Shown here one piece after another: positions 18,112 to 26,239 of a stretch of DNA of 64,000 nt. The notes under the pieces are model-generated. The model was not told the DNA's origin and did no database searches. It was given only the letters and a program-made list of their open reading frames with translations. Every line of letters begins with the position of its first letter. Within the stretch, counting starts at the first letter, position 1. Source of the DNA: Leptospiraceae bacterium (GTDB lineage: Bacteria; Spirochaetota; Leptospiria; Leptospirales; Leptospiraceae); the NCBI GenBank assembly GCA_024233835.1, contig JACKPC010000008.1, positions 1-64,000 of the forward strand, given 5' to 3'. Position numbers and translations under genes: made by a program.

Positions 18112-18567
18112 ATGCGTGTAAAAATAATTATTATTTTTTGTATTCTTTTTATCGATTTCTGTATACACACAGAACAGTCAGCACAAGTAGAAAAACCATT
18201 GTTTTTACAAATTAGCTCACATGAAAGTAATGGTAATCGGTATTTTAAGTTAAAATTATCAGATAGGTCACTAAGTAATCTTACTATTCAAAGCATAACA
18301 TTGATAGATTGGACTACTGGTTTTTTGATGTGGCAAGCAAATCAAATTAAAACTAATAAATCCGGAGATATAAAATATGGGATAAAGAATTTAGATTACT
18401 GTAATCAAGAGTGTTTAAGGTATTTTACGCATGAAAATGAACGATGGAATTCCTGTTTCAACCATTTTACGATGTGTGGTAAAGCTACGCCATTGGTGAA
18501 AGGTAATGAATATAGACTTATAATTGAATCGAGTTCAATTATTGGAGAATTGTTTTTTCGACATTGA
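18112..18567 (+). CDS. Small exported protein, putative immunity (second of pair)
   Basis: 151 residues with a signal peptide (hydrophobic residues 4-16). Paralogous to the gene 20 bp upstream, with additional Cys residues (CNQEC, NSC, TMC) that suggest disulfide bonds in the periplasm. Two divergent copies behind one toxin are common when an immunity gene has been duplicated or when a second toxin has been lost. Function inferred from position only. Confidence 0.58.
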   Translation: MRVKIIIIFCILFIDFCIHTEQSAQVEKPLFLQISSHESNGNRYFKLKLSDRSLSNLTIQSITLIDWTTGFLMWQANQIKTNKSGDIKYGIKNLDYCNQECLRYFTHENERWNSCFNHFTMCGKATPLVKGNEYRLIIESSSIIGELFFRH

Positions 18568-18614
18568 ATGTTAGATTATATCGAAGCCCTCAGTGCCGGG
18601 ATGGTGTTTAAAAC

Positions 18615-19001
18615 ATGAAAAAACGATTCCATAAGCTAAACCTTATCTTCTCCCTTCTATTGGGAGCCATATTTATCCTCGCGGTAGTGCTGCAAAACCC
18701 GAAGAGGAACTGCGTGCAGGGTGACTGCAAGAACGGCAGGGGGATTTTAGAATTCACCAAAGGACTTCGCTATACAGGTGAATTCAAAGACGGGCTACAG
18801 CACGGATTTGGCACGTTTGCCGATGCTAAGGGCAATCGCTACGAAGGTAGCTGGCACAAAGGAAAAAAGCAGGGCTTCGGCACCTACAGCTACCCCGGCG
18901 GGGAAACCTACAGCGGCTTCTTTCATAAAGATAAGAAAGATAATCTTTCAAGGAAAATGGAGAAAAGGACAATTTTTAAAGGACAATGGGTAAGCCATTA
19001 G
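18615..19001 (+). CDS. Exported or membrane-anchored MORN-repeat protein, C-terminus altered
   Basis: 128 residues: an N-terminal hydrophobic segment (11-27), CVQGDCKNGRG, then MORN repeats (YTGEFKDGLQHGFGTF, YEGSWHKGKKQGFGTY, YSGFF). MORN motifs bind membranes or proteins; the role here is unknown. The last ~20 residues are out of phase with the ancestral ending seen in the decayed copy at 2779 (LIFQGKW, here in the next frame), following a small deletion near 18930. It may therefore be slightly truncated in function. Two other damaged copies lie between toxin cassettes. Confidence 0.68.
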   Translation: MKKRFHKLNLIFSLLLGAIFILAVVLQNPKRNCVQGDCKNGRGILEFTKGLRYTGEFKDGLQHGFGTFADAKGNRYEGSWHKGKKQGFGTYSYPGGETYSGFFHKDKKDNLSRKMEKRTIFKGQWVSH

Positions 19002-19013
19002 ACCGACCTCAGG

Positions 19014-19031
19014 CCGGTCCTTCAGGGCCGG
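19014..19031. repeat. CCGG-type hairpin behind MORN gene
   Basis: CCGGTCC pairs with GGGCCGG (one T-G pair) around a TTCA loop. No T-run follows, but its place just after the gene suggests a transcription or mRNA-end structure. From here to the next gene at 19284 I see only AT-rich sequence without coding sense. Confidence 0.5.
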
Positions 19032-19283
19032 GCAAATTGAGAAGTGTAGATAGAATCTTCGGAACCAGAATTGGCCGGTAAAGAAAATTAAATTAATTAG
19101 ACGAAATTATTACTCTGATTCCATTTTATTTTCCACTATTTTTTTTGGTCAAGTTTTTATTTTTTGTGGGGTAGACTATATTTAGGACGTAGTAGGGCTA
19201 TAGTTAGGGTAATACCTAAAGAAATTCAAAGTGGAACTATATTCTGATTTACAGATAGTCCCTCATTCAATAATTGTCCAGTC

Positions 19284-20186
19284 ATGAATAAAAAATTTAT
19301 CTATTTTCTAACATTTCTATCTGTTGTTATATTATCTGTATCGTATTTTAGACACCTACAGAGAAAAAAGAAGGAAGAAAACGAATCCAGAAAAGGATTA
19401 GCTTTATTATATAATCTAATTCGAATATCTTATGATCAAGTAAAAGAAAAAATTAATTACAAACCTTTTCCTGAAAGCCTTGATGACTGTCCTTCGAAGC
19501 CCACTATCAAAAAGCAATATATGCTCTGGGATAATGAAGGTTTTTATCCAATATTATATGAAGATATTAGAATATACTGTAAATATAATAAAATGATTAT
19601 TTTGGCTATGGGAGATTCTATTACGGCCGGACTCGCACCGGACAAATCAAATACTTTTCCGGAACTATTGGAGAGAACCATAGAAAATACTTCCGTAATA
19701 AACGCAGGAATGAATGGAGCCAATACGATTCACTGGAGACCGGAGGGAGTCTTGTATAAAAAAAATATCTATGACAATAGAAAAGTCATTGATGTAGTTC
19801 TTTTTCTTTTGGGTGGAAACGATAGAAATTATTTTTCGCACTTGGATAAGAGTGAAATAAATGAAAAATATGCAAAGGAAATCGGCTTAAGACTAAGAAA
19901 AATCTTAATGAAAATGAAAGAGGACCTGCCTTCCGCAAAAATCATTCTCGCAAATTATCCTCAGCTTAAAAACGAAAATCGTTTTCCTGCGGTAGAGCAA
20001 ATTCGCACGAAATTACCCGAAGAAGATTCCTTCTTCTGGAAAGGGCCGGATTTTACTTCAGCTTTTGTTGGGAAAAAAGAGTATTTCTTACCGGATAAAA
20101 CGCATCTGAGCAATCTCGGTCATCAAAAATTTGCAGAGATCTGGAAGAACTTTTTACTACAGAAGAAAATAATTCCGGGTAACTAA
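19284..20186 (+). CDS. SGNH/GDSL-family hydrolase, membrane-anchored
   Basis: 300 residues. An N-terminal hydrophobic segment (5-21) is followed by basic residues. The catalytic blocks are in family order: GDS (110-112, Ser112 nucleophile), an Asn-containing NAGMNGAN (~140), GGND (177-180), and DKTHLSNLGH near 274-283 with the Asp-x-x-His pair. Such enzymes deacylate or deacetylate lipids, glycans or peptidoglycan; the substrate cannot be told. It stands alone between the cassette island and the conserved chromosome genes. Confidence 0.85.
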   Translation: MNKKFIYFLTFLSVVILSVSYFRHLQRKKKEENESRKGLALLYNLIRISYDQVKEKINYKPFPESLDDCPSKPTIKKQYMLWDNEGFYPILYEDIRIYCKYNKMIILAMGDSITAGLAPDKSNTFPELLERTIENTSVINAGMNGANTIHWRPEGVLYKKNIYDNRKVIDVVLFLLGGNDRNYFSHLDKSEINEKYAKEIGLRLRKILMKMKEDLPSAKIILANYPQLKNENRFPAVEQIRTKLPEEDSFFWKGPDFTSAFVGKKEYFLPDKTHLSNLGHQKFAEIWKNFLLQKKIIPGN

Positions 20187-20207
20187 AACATTTATTTTTC
20201 TTATAGC

Positions 20208-21215
20208 TCAGGTCTTTGATGTCTTTCGACGGAGGTAAAACTCTAAAAACATGTATAATCCTAAATATAATAAAAGACAGATAATAAATGAAACAACGAA
20301 GGAATCCGAGGCTTGAAGTATTATATATACAAAATAAGCCAGCAGATTCATTAAACTAAAAATAATAGTTGTATAAACCGGTTTCCAGGCCTTGAGAGTG
20401 ATTCTCTGGTATAAGTGTTCTCTGTGAGCTTTCAATATATTTTCTTTGCGAATAAGTCTTTTTAAGATAGTTACCATTCCATCCACCCAGAACACGGGAA
20501 GTAAGAAGAACGAGAGTCCGGGTTCAAAACTATTCTTACTATTCATAATAAAAACAGGACTCATAGCCATTAAAAAGCCGAGAGCGAGAGAACCTGCATC
20601 TCCCATAAATACTCTGGCTTTTGGTCGATTAAACAGCATAAATCCGACAAGGGAAAATAATACAAAAAGTAAAATCGTACCTTCGAAAGTTATACTTTTA
20701 TTCAAAAGAAAAACCACTATAACAAGTGAGAGAAAATTCAAACTGAGATATAGATCCAATCCATCCATGAAATTACATAGGTTGATCACAAAGATGATGT
20801 AGAGAGTAGCCAGAAAGCTTATCAAAAATCTCGGTAGTTCCGGTTCAAAACCCAGCAAAGTATAAGAAGGGAGAAAAAAGTAAACACCCGGAAAAAAAAA
20901 GAGAATTTCGAGAAACATTTTAGATAAGGATGATAAATGGTATATATCATCCAAAAGTCCCAGAATCATTAAAAATAAAGTTCCAATGGTGATTAAAAAA
21001 TATATGGGTTTTATCTCTGAAAATATAGGAAAATATATACCGGAAAAGAAGAAAGCGATTAAGATGAAGAAAACACCGGCTGATTTTTTAACAGCACCCT
21101 TGTGCATACTTCTGTGATTGGATATATCTAAAATATGGAAGGTTTCGCTTTTAATATAGAAATATTGAACAACAAGACTGGTTAAAAAACAAACGACGAG
21201 GAATAAGAGTAACAT
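20208..21215 (-). CDS. Polyprenyl-phosphate sugar-1-phosphate transferase (MraY/WecA superfamily)
   Basis: 335 residues, about ten membrane helices. Conserved motifs: NHRSMHKG near residue 33, LLDD (87-90, Mg-binding Asp pair), NLCNFMDGLD (145-154) and RVFMGDAGS (201-209), then HREHLYQR in the last cytoplasmic loop. These are the marks of WecA/WbpL-type enzymes that place a GlcNAc-1-P-like sugar on undecaprenyl phosphate to begin surface polysaccharide or LPS O-antigen synthesis. It is shorter at the C-terminus than MraY and lacks MraY's neighbours. Divergent from dapA with an 82-bp gap. Confidence 0.85.
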   Translation of the reverse strand: MLLLFLVVCFLTSLVVQYFYIKSETFHILDISNHRSMHKGAVKKSAGVFFILIAFFFSGIYFPIFSEIKPIYFLITIGTLFLMILGLLDDIYHLSSLSKMFLEILFFFPGVYFFLPSYTLLGFEPELPRFLISFLATLYIIFVINLCNFMDGLDLYLSLNFLSLVIVVFLLNKSITFEGTILLFVLFSLVGFMLFNRPKARVFMGDAGSLALGFLMAMSPVFIMNSKNSFEPGLSFFLLPVFWVDGMVTILKRLIRKENILKAHREHLYQRITLKAWKPVYTTIIFSLMNLLAYFVYIILQASDSFVVSFIICLLLYLGLYMFLEFYLRRKTSKT

Positions 21216-21240
21216 AACCTTTTACTTTTCTTCCCGGCTT

Positions 21241-21280
21241 AAGCCTGTATGGCAAGTTTTTTATTGCCAAATAAAGGCTT
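21241..21280 (+). promoter_or_regulatory. Nested hairpin in dapA leader
   Basis: Outer arms AAGCCT (21241-21246) and AGGCTT (21275-21280) enclose inner arms TGGCAA (21250-21255) and TTGCCA (21264-21269) with loop GTTTTTTA. The structure ends 17 bases before the dapA ATG, so it could be part of its mRNA leader or an operator-like dyad in the divergent promoter region. It is too small for the known lysine riboswitch. Confidence 0.45.
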
Positions 21281-21297
21281 GGTGAAAAAGTTTTTCT

Positions 21298-22182
21298 ATG
21301 TTTCAGGGTGTATTTACAGCGATTGTTACTCCTTTTAAGAATGATAAAATAGACTATGACAGCTATTTTAAAATTTTGGATATACAGATAAAATCAGACG
21401 TTACGGGCATTGTTCCCTGCGGAACCACCGGAGAATCTCCAACTCTCAGCCATGAGGAACACGAGGAATTCATCCGTAAAACTGTAGAATATGTAAATAA
21501 GCGTAAGCTTATTATAGCAGGAACCGGTTCCAATTCTACCCGCGAGGCCATTCGACTGACAGAAAGGGCCTGTAAAGACGGGGTAGATGGAGTTTTATCC
21601 GTGAATCCATATTATAACAAACCCGGTCAAAAAGGACTGTATGAACATTTCAAGCAGGTTGCTGAAGTATCTTCAGTTCCCGTCATGCTTTATAATATTC
21701 CGGGAAGAACCGGAGTAAATCTTCTTCCGGCTACCATTTTAAAGCTTTCTAAAGAGAAGAATATCCGTTCGGTAAAAGAGGCCAGTGGAAACCTGCAACA
21801 GATGGCAGAGGTCATTTCCTTAGTAGGGGATAGTATGACAGTTCTTTCAGGTGATGATAGTCTTACGCTTCCTCTGTTGTCCGTAGGTGGCAAAGGAATT
21901 GTATCCGTTGTTTCCAATGCTTTTCCTTCCAGCATAGCTAAAATGACAAAATATGCTCTTGATGGAAAATATTCAGAAGCCAGAGAAATTTATTACGAAC
22001 TATTTAAAGTATTCAGTCTGGCATTTTGTGAAACCAATCCTATCCCGATAAAAGCGGTCATGAGCTGGCTGGGTTATTGCGAAAATAACCTCAGATTACC
22101 CCTTACTTCTCTTTCCGATTCTACGGAAGCTTCCGAGTTAAAAAAAGAAATCTTTCGTTTGAGGGATAAAGGCTTTGAGTAA
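21298..22182 (+). CDS. dapA: 4-hydroxy-tetrahydrodipicolinate synthase
   Basis: 294 residues, the usual length. It condenses pyruvate with aspartate semialdehyde, the first step committed to lysine and diaminopimelate. GTTGES (42-47) binds pyruvate's carboxylate; Tyr132 and Arg137 lie in LYNIPGRTG; Lys160 in SVKEASG is the Schiff-base lysine, one position from the E. coli numbering. dapB begins inside the last codons of this gene, so the two are translationally coupled. The ribosome-binding site is weak. Confidence 0.96.
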   Translation: MFQGVFTAIVTPFKNDKIDYDSYFKILDIQIKSDVTGIVPCGTTGESPTLSHEEHEEFIRKTVEYVNKRKLIIAGTGSNSTREAIRLTERACKDGVDGVLSVNPYYNKPGQKGLYEHFKQVAEVSSVPVMLYNIPGRTGVNLLPATILKLSKEKNIRSVKEASGNLQQMAEVISLVGDSMTVLSGDDSLTLPLLSVGGKGIVSVVSNAFPSSIAKMTKYALDGKYSEAREIYYELFKVFSLAFCETNPIPIKAVMSWLGYCENNLRLPLTSLSDSTEASELKKEIFRLRDKGFE

Positions 22183-22984
22183 AAAAATAAAAATTGCTCT
22201 TATTGGTTCTGCAGGTCGGATGGGAAAAGCCATTACGACCGTTTTATCTCAATCTCAGAGAAGTGAACTATCAGCAGCGCTTGAAAGAAAAGATTCTATA
22301 CTTTTTGGAGTGGATAGCGGTCTTAATGCAGGCATTAAGGCTAACCAGGTTCCGATTACAGATGATTTGCTTAAAGGGCTTGAAACAGCCGATGCTGTAA
22401 TTGATTTTAGTTCGGTAGCCAGCACGGAAGCTGTTCTCTATGCCTGTTTACAATTAAACAAACCCCTGGTAATAGGTGTAACAGGACTTTCGGAAGCCTT
22501 AATCCAGAAAATCAGGGAAGCTTCCGAAAAAATTCCGATTGTGCAATCTCCGAATATGTCTGTAGGAGTCAACCTGCTTTTTAAACTGGTGGAGCTGGCT
22601 TCCGGTGTATTAAAAGAGAATTATGATATAGAAGTTTTAGACATTCATCACAGGCATAAAAAAGATTCTCCATCGGGAACTGCACAAAAATTAAAAGATA
22701 TTATGCTGAAAACCCTGAATAGAACAGAAAAAAATGTGATTTATGGTCGACATGGGGATAATTACTCGGAAAGGGAATCCGAAGAAATTGCTATTCACTC
22801 GATGAGAGCGGGAGAAGTTGTGGGAGATCATACGGTTCATTTCTTTTCACCGGAAGAGAGGATTGAAATCAAACATAGCGCTCAGGATAGAAAAACATTT
22901 GCGGTAGGAGCAGTGAAAGCTGCTGAGTTTGTTGTAAACCAAAAACCGGGTTTGTTTGATATGTTTGATGTTCTCGGAATTTAA
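22175..22984 (+). CDS. dapB: 4-hydroxy-tetrahydrodipicolinate reductase
   Basis: 269 residues starting at TTG, 8 bp inside dapA. The nucleotide-binding motif IGSAGRMGKA is at 10-19, and the substrate-binding HHRHKKDSPSGTA with catalytic His and Lys is near 155-167. It reduces the dapA product using NAD(P)H. Its last 29 bases overlap the frame of cdaA. Confidence 0.95.
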   Translation: MSKKIKIALIGSAGRMGKAITTVLSQSQRSELSAALERKDSILFGVDSGLNAGIKANQVPITDDLLKGLETADAVIDFSSVASTEAVLYACLQLNKPLVIGVTGLSEALIQKIREASEKIPIVQSPNMSVGVNLLFKLVELASGVLKENYDIEVLDIHHRHKKDSPSGTAQKLKDIMLKTLNRTEKNVIYGRHGDNYSERESEEIAIHSMRAGEVVGDHTVHFFSPEERIEIKHSAQDRKTFAVGAVKAAEFVVNQKPGLFDMFDVLGI

Positions 22985-23804
22985 GCTTTTTCAATTCTTA
23001 AAAACATTCTTATTTCTGGACTACAATAAGAATCTACACCTGATATTCTTAGATATTTTTGTAGTCAGTATTATCATATACTCAGCCTATATGATTCTCA
23101 GGCGTTCCAAGGGGATTCTTATAGGCATAGGGGTATTCTGGCTTCTGGGTTTTTCTGCCCGAACTTTACAGTTGGAACTTTTAGAATGGGTGATACAAGT
23201 AGTCAGCCCATCTATTATTTTTGTGATTGTAATTGTTCTTCAGCCTGAACTCAGAAGGATTTTCTCCGAGTTTTCTCGCATTCGTTTTTTTAAATTTTTT
23301 CGCCTGAAATTAAACTATGAAATAGATGAAGTGGTTGAAGCAGCAACGATGATGTCTCGCTCCAAAACGGGAGCTTTAATCGTTTTTGAAAAAGATGTAA
23401 GCTTAAAACATATTGTGGAGCAATCGGTACAGCTGGATGCCATTATATCTAAAAGTCTTATCCTGACTGTGTTTAAAAAAAATTCGGCTCTTCATGATGG
23501 AGCTATGATTATTCAGCAAAACCGAATCGCATCTGCTTCTTCCTATTTACCCATGAGTAATAGTCTCGGAAGTTCAACTCTGGGTGCCAGACACCGTTCT
23601 GCTCTCGGAATTGCAGAAGAGACCGATTCGGTAGTTCTGGTTACCTCAGAAGAAACGGGAGAGATATCCGTTTGTCACGATGGTGAGATGATTCACCCGG
23701 TAAAACCTTTTGAGTTAAAGTCCTTACTTCTTCAACTTTTACACGGAGAAACCCTTAAGCAGGAAAAGAATAGTACCGGGAAAGAGCAGGAGGGAGAAGG
23801 ATGA
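22956..23804 (+). CDS. cdaA: Diadenylate cyclase, membrane type
   Basis: 282 residues (an alternative ATG is four codons later). Three N-terminal membrane helices (about 28-95) precede the DAC domain, with DGA at 181-183 and RHR at 212-214, the metal/ATP-binding motifs of CdaA. It makes c-di-AMP from two ATP. It overlaps dapB at its start and cdaR at its end by 4 bp. In Gram-positives CdaA is paired with CdaR and glmM, tying c-di-AMP to cell-wall precursor supply; here the coupling is with DAP synthesis instead. Confidence 0.93.
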   Translation: MICLMFSEFKLFQFLKTFLFLDYNKNLHLIFLDIFVVSIIIYSAYMILRRSKGILIGIGVFWLLGFSARTLQLELLEWVIQVVSPSIIFVIVIVLQPELRRIFSEFSRIRFFKFFRLKLNYEIDEVVEAATMMSRSKTGALIVFEKDVSLKHIVEQSVQLDAIISKSLILTVFKKNSALHDGAMIIQQNRIASASSYLPMSNSLGSSTLGARHRSALGIAEETDSVVLVTSEETGEISVCHDGEMIHPVKPFELKSLLLQLLHGETLKQEKNSTGKEQEGEG

Positions 23805-24925
23805 TTCTTCGCTGGATTTTTGAAAACTGGCAGGCAAAAATACTCTCTTTTGGCCTGGCAATTTTGCTATATTTAAATTTGCAAAGTTCTAAGATTACCA
23901 CAAGAGAGCATTACATTCCCATTCGTTATCCGAAGCTCGGGAAAAATCTGTTTTACTCAGATAAAAACAAACAGGTTTATAATGTAAAATTGGAGGGGCA
24001 TAAAGAAATCATCAATCTTCACCTGCAGGACTTGCATATTGACATTAATGAAGATGAACTTTCACCTGGCACCAATGAAATAGAAGTGAAGAAGGTGGAA
24101 GGTCTACCACCCAAAGGAATTCGAGTAAAGCTACTGGAAGGCCCAATAAAAGTAGTAGTAGATACCCTGGAATCCAGAACCATTCCAATAGAAGTAGGAT
24201 TTGAAAAAGAACCACCACCCAATTATATGAAAACTTCTCATCAGGTCAGTCCGTCTACCCTTACCATTTCCGGCCCTAAAAAAACTATTGATAAGTGGAA
24301 TCGTTATATTGCCGGGAAGATAAATCTTGAAGATAAAAGAGAAACCTTTACCCGAAAATTTCGAATCAATGGACTTCCGGGAAATTTAAAACTTTTAAGC
24401 AAAGCGAGGGAAGTAAACGTAAAAGTAAAAATCGTTAAAACGTCTTCCGATCTTTCTGAACAAATGGTGGTAGGAGTTCCGGTTCGTTGCGAAGGTTTGA
24501 AAAAAGGTCTGGAAGCAGAACTTTCCAAAAAGAAAATTTCTATAAAATTCTATTCTCCGAGTAACCTCAATAGCTTTCAAATTATGCAGGGAATACGGGC
24601 TACTGTTCCCTGTTTAAATACTATAGACCCGGAAACCTTAGAAATCAAGCCTGCCGGCGAATCTATAGAAAAAGTAAAAGTGAATAAAATCAGTGCAGAT
24701 TTGAAAAATGTAGATATAATTGAGATTATTCCTGAATCCCTTACAGTTAAATACAGTATTCGTTCTAACTATAAAAAAGATACAAAGAAGCCTATTTCTA
24801 CCCAACCGGATGAAGATCCCAAGAAAGAAAAAACCGATGAAAATAAGCAACCGGATAAATCAGATGAAAAACCCGGAACTGAAGAAGAAGTGGGTCCCCC
24901 CCAGGAATTTCCTGTAGAAAATTAA
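23801..24925 (+). CDS. cdaR: YbbR-domain protein, c-di-AMP cyclase regulator
   Basis: 374 residues: one N-terminal membrane helix (about 12-27, ILSFGLAILLYLNLQS), then at least three YbbR-like beta domains on the outer side, and a Pro/Lys/Glu-rich low-complexity tail (about 325-374). CdaR proteins bind CdaA through the membrane and tune its activity. The tail is hydrophilic and repetitive in charge and might contact the peptidoglycan. Overlaps cdaA by 4 bp. Confidence 0.88.
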   Translation: MILRWIFENWQAKILSFGLAILLYLNLQSSKITTREHYIPIRYPKLGKNLFYSDKNKQVYNVKLEGHKEIINLHLQDLHIDINEDELSPGTNEIEVKKVEGLPPKGIRVKLLEGPIKVVVDTLESRTIPIEVGFEKEPPPNYMKTSHQVSPSTLTISGPKKTIDKWNRYIAGKINLEDKRETFTRKFRINGLPGNLKLLSKAREVNVKVKIVKTSSDLSEQMVVGVPVRCEGLKKGLEAELSKKKISIKFYSPSNLNSFQIMQGIRATVPCLNTIDPETLEIKPAGESIEKVKVNKISADLKNVDIIEIIPESLTVKYSIRSNYKKDTKKPISTQPDEDPKKEKTDENKQPDKSDEKPGTEEEVGPPQEFPVEN

Positions 24926-25000
24926 AAAATTAACATAAATCATTTCCGTACAAAAAAAAACTAATTGGTAAAAATCCATATACAGAAAAGAGATGGAAGT

Positions 25001-26083
25001 ATGGGAAATAAAGTATTAGATAAAATTAAGCCGGGTGTTGTTCATGGAGAAGATTTAAAAACCCTGATTTCAATTTGTAAATCAGAAGGTTTTGCAATTC
25101 CTGCCGTGAATTGTGTGGGTACAGATAGTGTAAACGCGGTTCTTGAGGCAGCCAGAGAAGCAAAATCACCGGTTATTGTTCAATTTTCCAATGGTGGAGG
25201 AAAATTTTTTGCAGGTAAAAATATACCTGCAGTTGGAGAAGAAGCAGCTATCATTGGGTCTATTTCTGGTGCTCAGCATATCCATCTGGTAGCAGAAAAA
25301 TATGGTGTACCTGTTGTGGTTCATACGGACCACTGTGCTAAAAAACTATTGCCCTGGATCGATGGTTTACTGGATGCAGGAGAAGAGTTCTATAAGAAAA
25401 ATGGCAAGCCACTTTTTTCTTCTCATATGCTTGATCTTTCCGAAGAGCCAATTACAGAGAATCTTGAAATTTCCAAAAAGTACCTGAGTCGTATGAGCAA
25501 AATGGGAATGTTCCTGGAAATTGAATTAGGAATTACAGGTGGTGAAGAAGATGGAGTCGATAATTCAGGTCGTTCGCAGGAAGATCTGTATTCCAAACCG
25601 GAAGAAATCGATTATGCCTATACTGAGCTTTTAAAAATAAGCCCAAATTTTTCTATAGCTGCTGCTTTTGGAAACGTTCACGGGGTTTATAAACCGGGTA
25701 ATGTTAAGTTGACTCCGAGTATTCTAAAAAAAGCCCAGGACTATATCACAGATAAGCATAAATTAAAGGATTCGAATCCTGTTACATTTGTCTTCCACGG
25801 TGGTTCTGGTTCCAGTAGAGAAGAAATTCGGGAAGCTATTTCTTATGGAGTAGTCAAAATGAATATCGATACAGATACCCAATGGGCTACCTGGGAAGGT
25901 ATTTTAAAATATTACAAAGACAAAGAAGCTTATCTCCAGGGTCAACTTGGAAATCCGGAAGGTGCGGATAGTCCGAATAAAAAATACTACGACCCGAGAG
26001 TCTGGTTAAGAAAAGGGCAGGAAGCCATGGTGAAAAGGTTACAGGTTGCTTTTGAAGACCTGAATGCTGTAAACCGTAATTAA
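25001..26083 (+). CDS. fbaA: Class II fructose-1,6-bisphosphate aldolase
   Basis: About 360 residues from the ATG at 25001. The longer frame from 24965 uses TTG and adds 12 residues not found in the family. The start GNKVLDKIKPGVVHGEDL matches class II A enzymes. Zinc ligands are in TDHC and in FVFHGGSGS; AAFGNVHGVYKPGNVKL is the dihydroxyacetone-phosphate region. A cytosolic glycolysis and gluconeogenesis enzyme. Transcribed after cdaR with a 75-bp gap and ended by a hairpin with a T-rich tail. Confidence 0.94.
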   Translation: MGNKVLDKIKPGVVHGEDLKTLISICKSEGFAIPAVNCVGTDSVNAVLEAAREAKSPVIVQFSNGGGKFFAGKNIPAVGEEAAIIGSISGAQHIHLVAEKYGVPVVVHTDHCAKKLLPWIDGLLDAGEEFYKKNGKPLFSSHMLDLSEEPITENLEISKKYLSRMSKMGMFLEIELGITGGEEDGVDNSGRSQEDLYSKPEEIDYAYTELLKISPNFSIAAAFGNVHGVYKPGNVKLTPSILKKAQDYITDKHKLKDSNPVTFVFHGGSGSSREEIREAISYGVVKMNIDTDTQWATWEGILKYYKDKEAYLQGQLGNPEGADSPNKKYYDPRVWLRKGQEAMVKRLQVAFEDLNAVNRN

Positions 26084-26129
26084 TAAAATAGGGATCTTAA
26101 CTATTGTCGGGAGTGTTTCTTAATTACAG

Positions 26130-26160
26130 GCGAGTCTTCTGTGGCTCGCTTGCTTTCTTA
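26130..26160 (+). terminator. Likely terminator of the aldolase gene
   Basis: GCGAG (26130-26134) and CTCGC (26145-26149) form a short stem with a 10-base loop, followed by TTGCTTTCTT. Position about 45 bp after the stop supports a rho-independent terminator, though the stem is weak. Confidence 0.5.
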
Positions 26161-26239
26161 AAAAGATATGTGCCTTACCTGGTTTCGGCCACCGATTGTA
26201 TTCGAGATTGAATAATATTGGAATATTAGTAAAGAAGCA

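Noticed and set aside
19032..19283. Possible small gene between the MORN and SGNH genes.
   Set aside because: AT-rich, many stops in all frames, no start with a ribosome-binding site.
21241..21297. Lysine riboswitch before dapA.
   Set aside because: The leader is under 100 bp and lacks the five-helix lysine aptamer; only a simple nested hairpin is visible.
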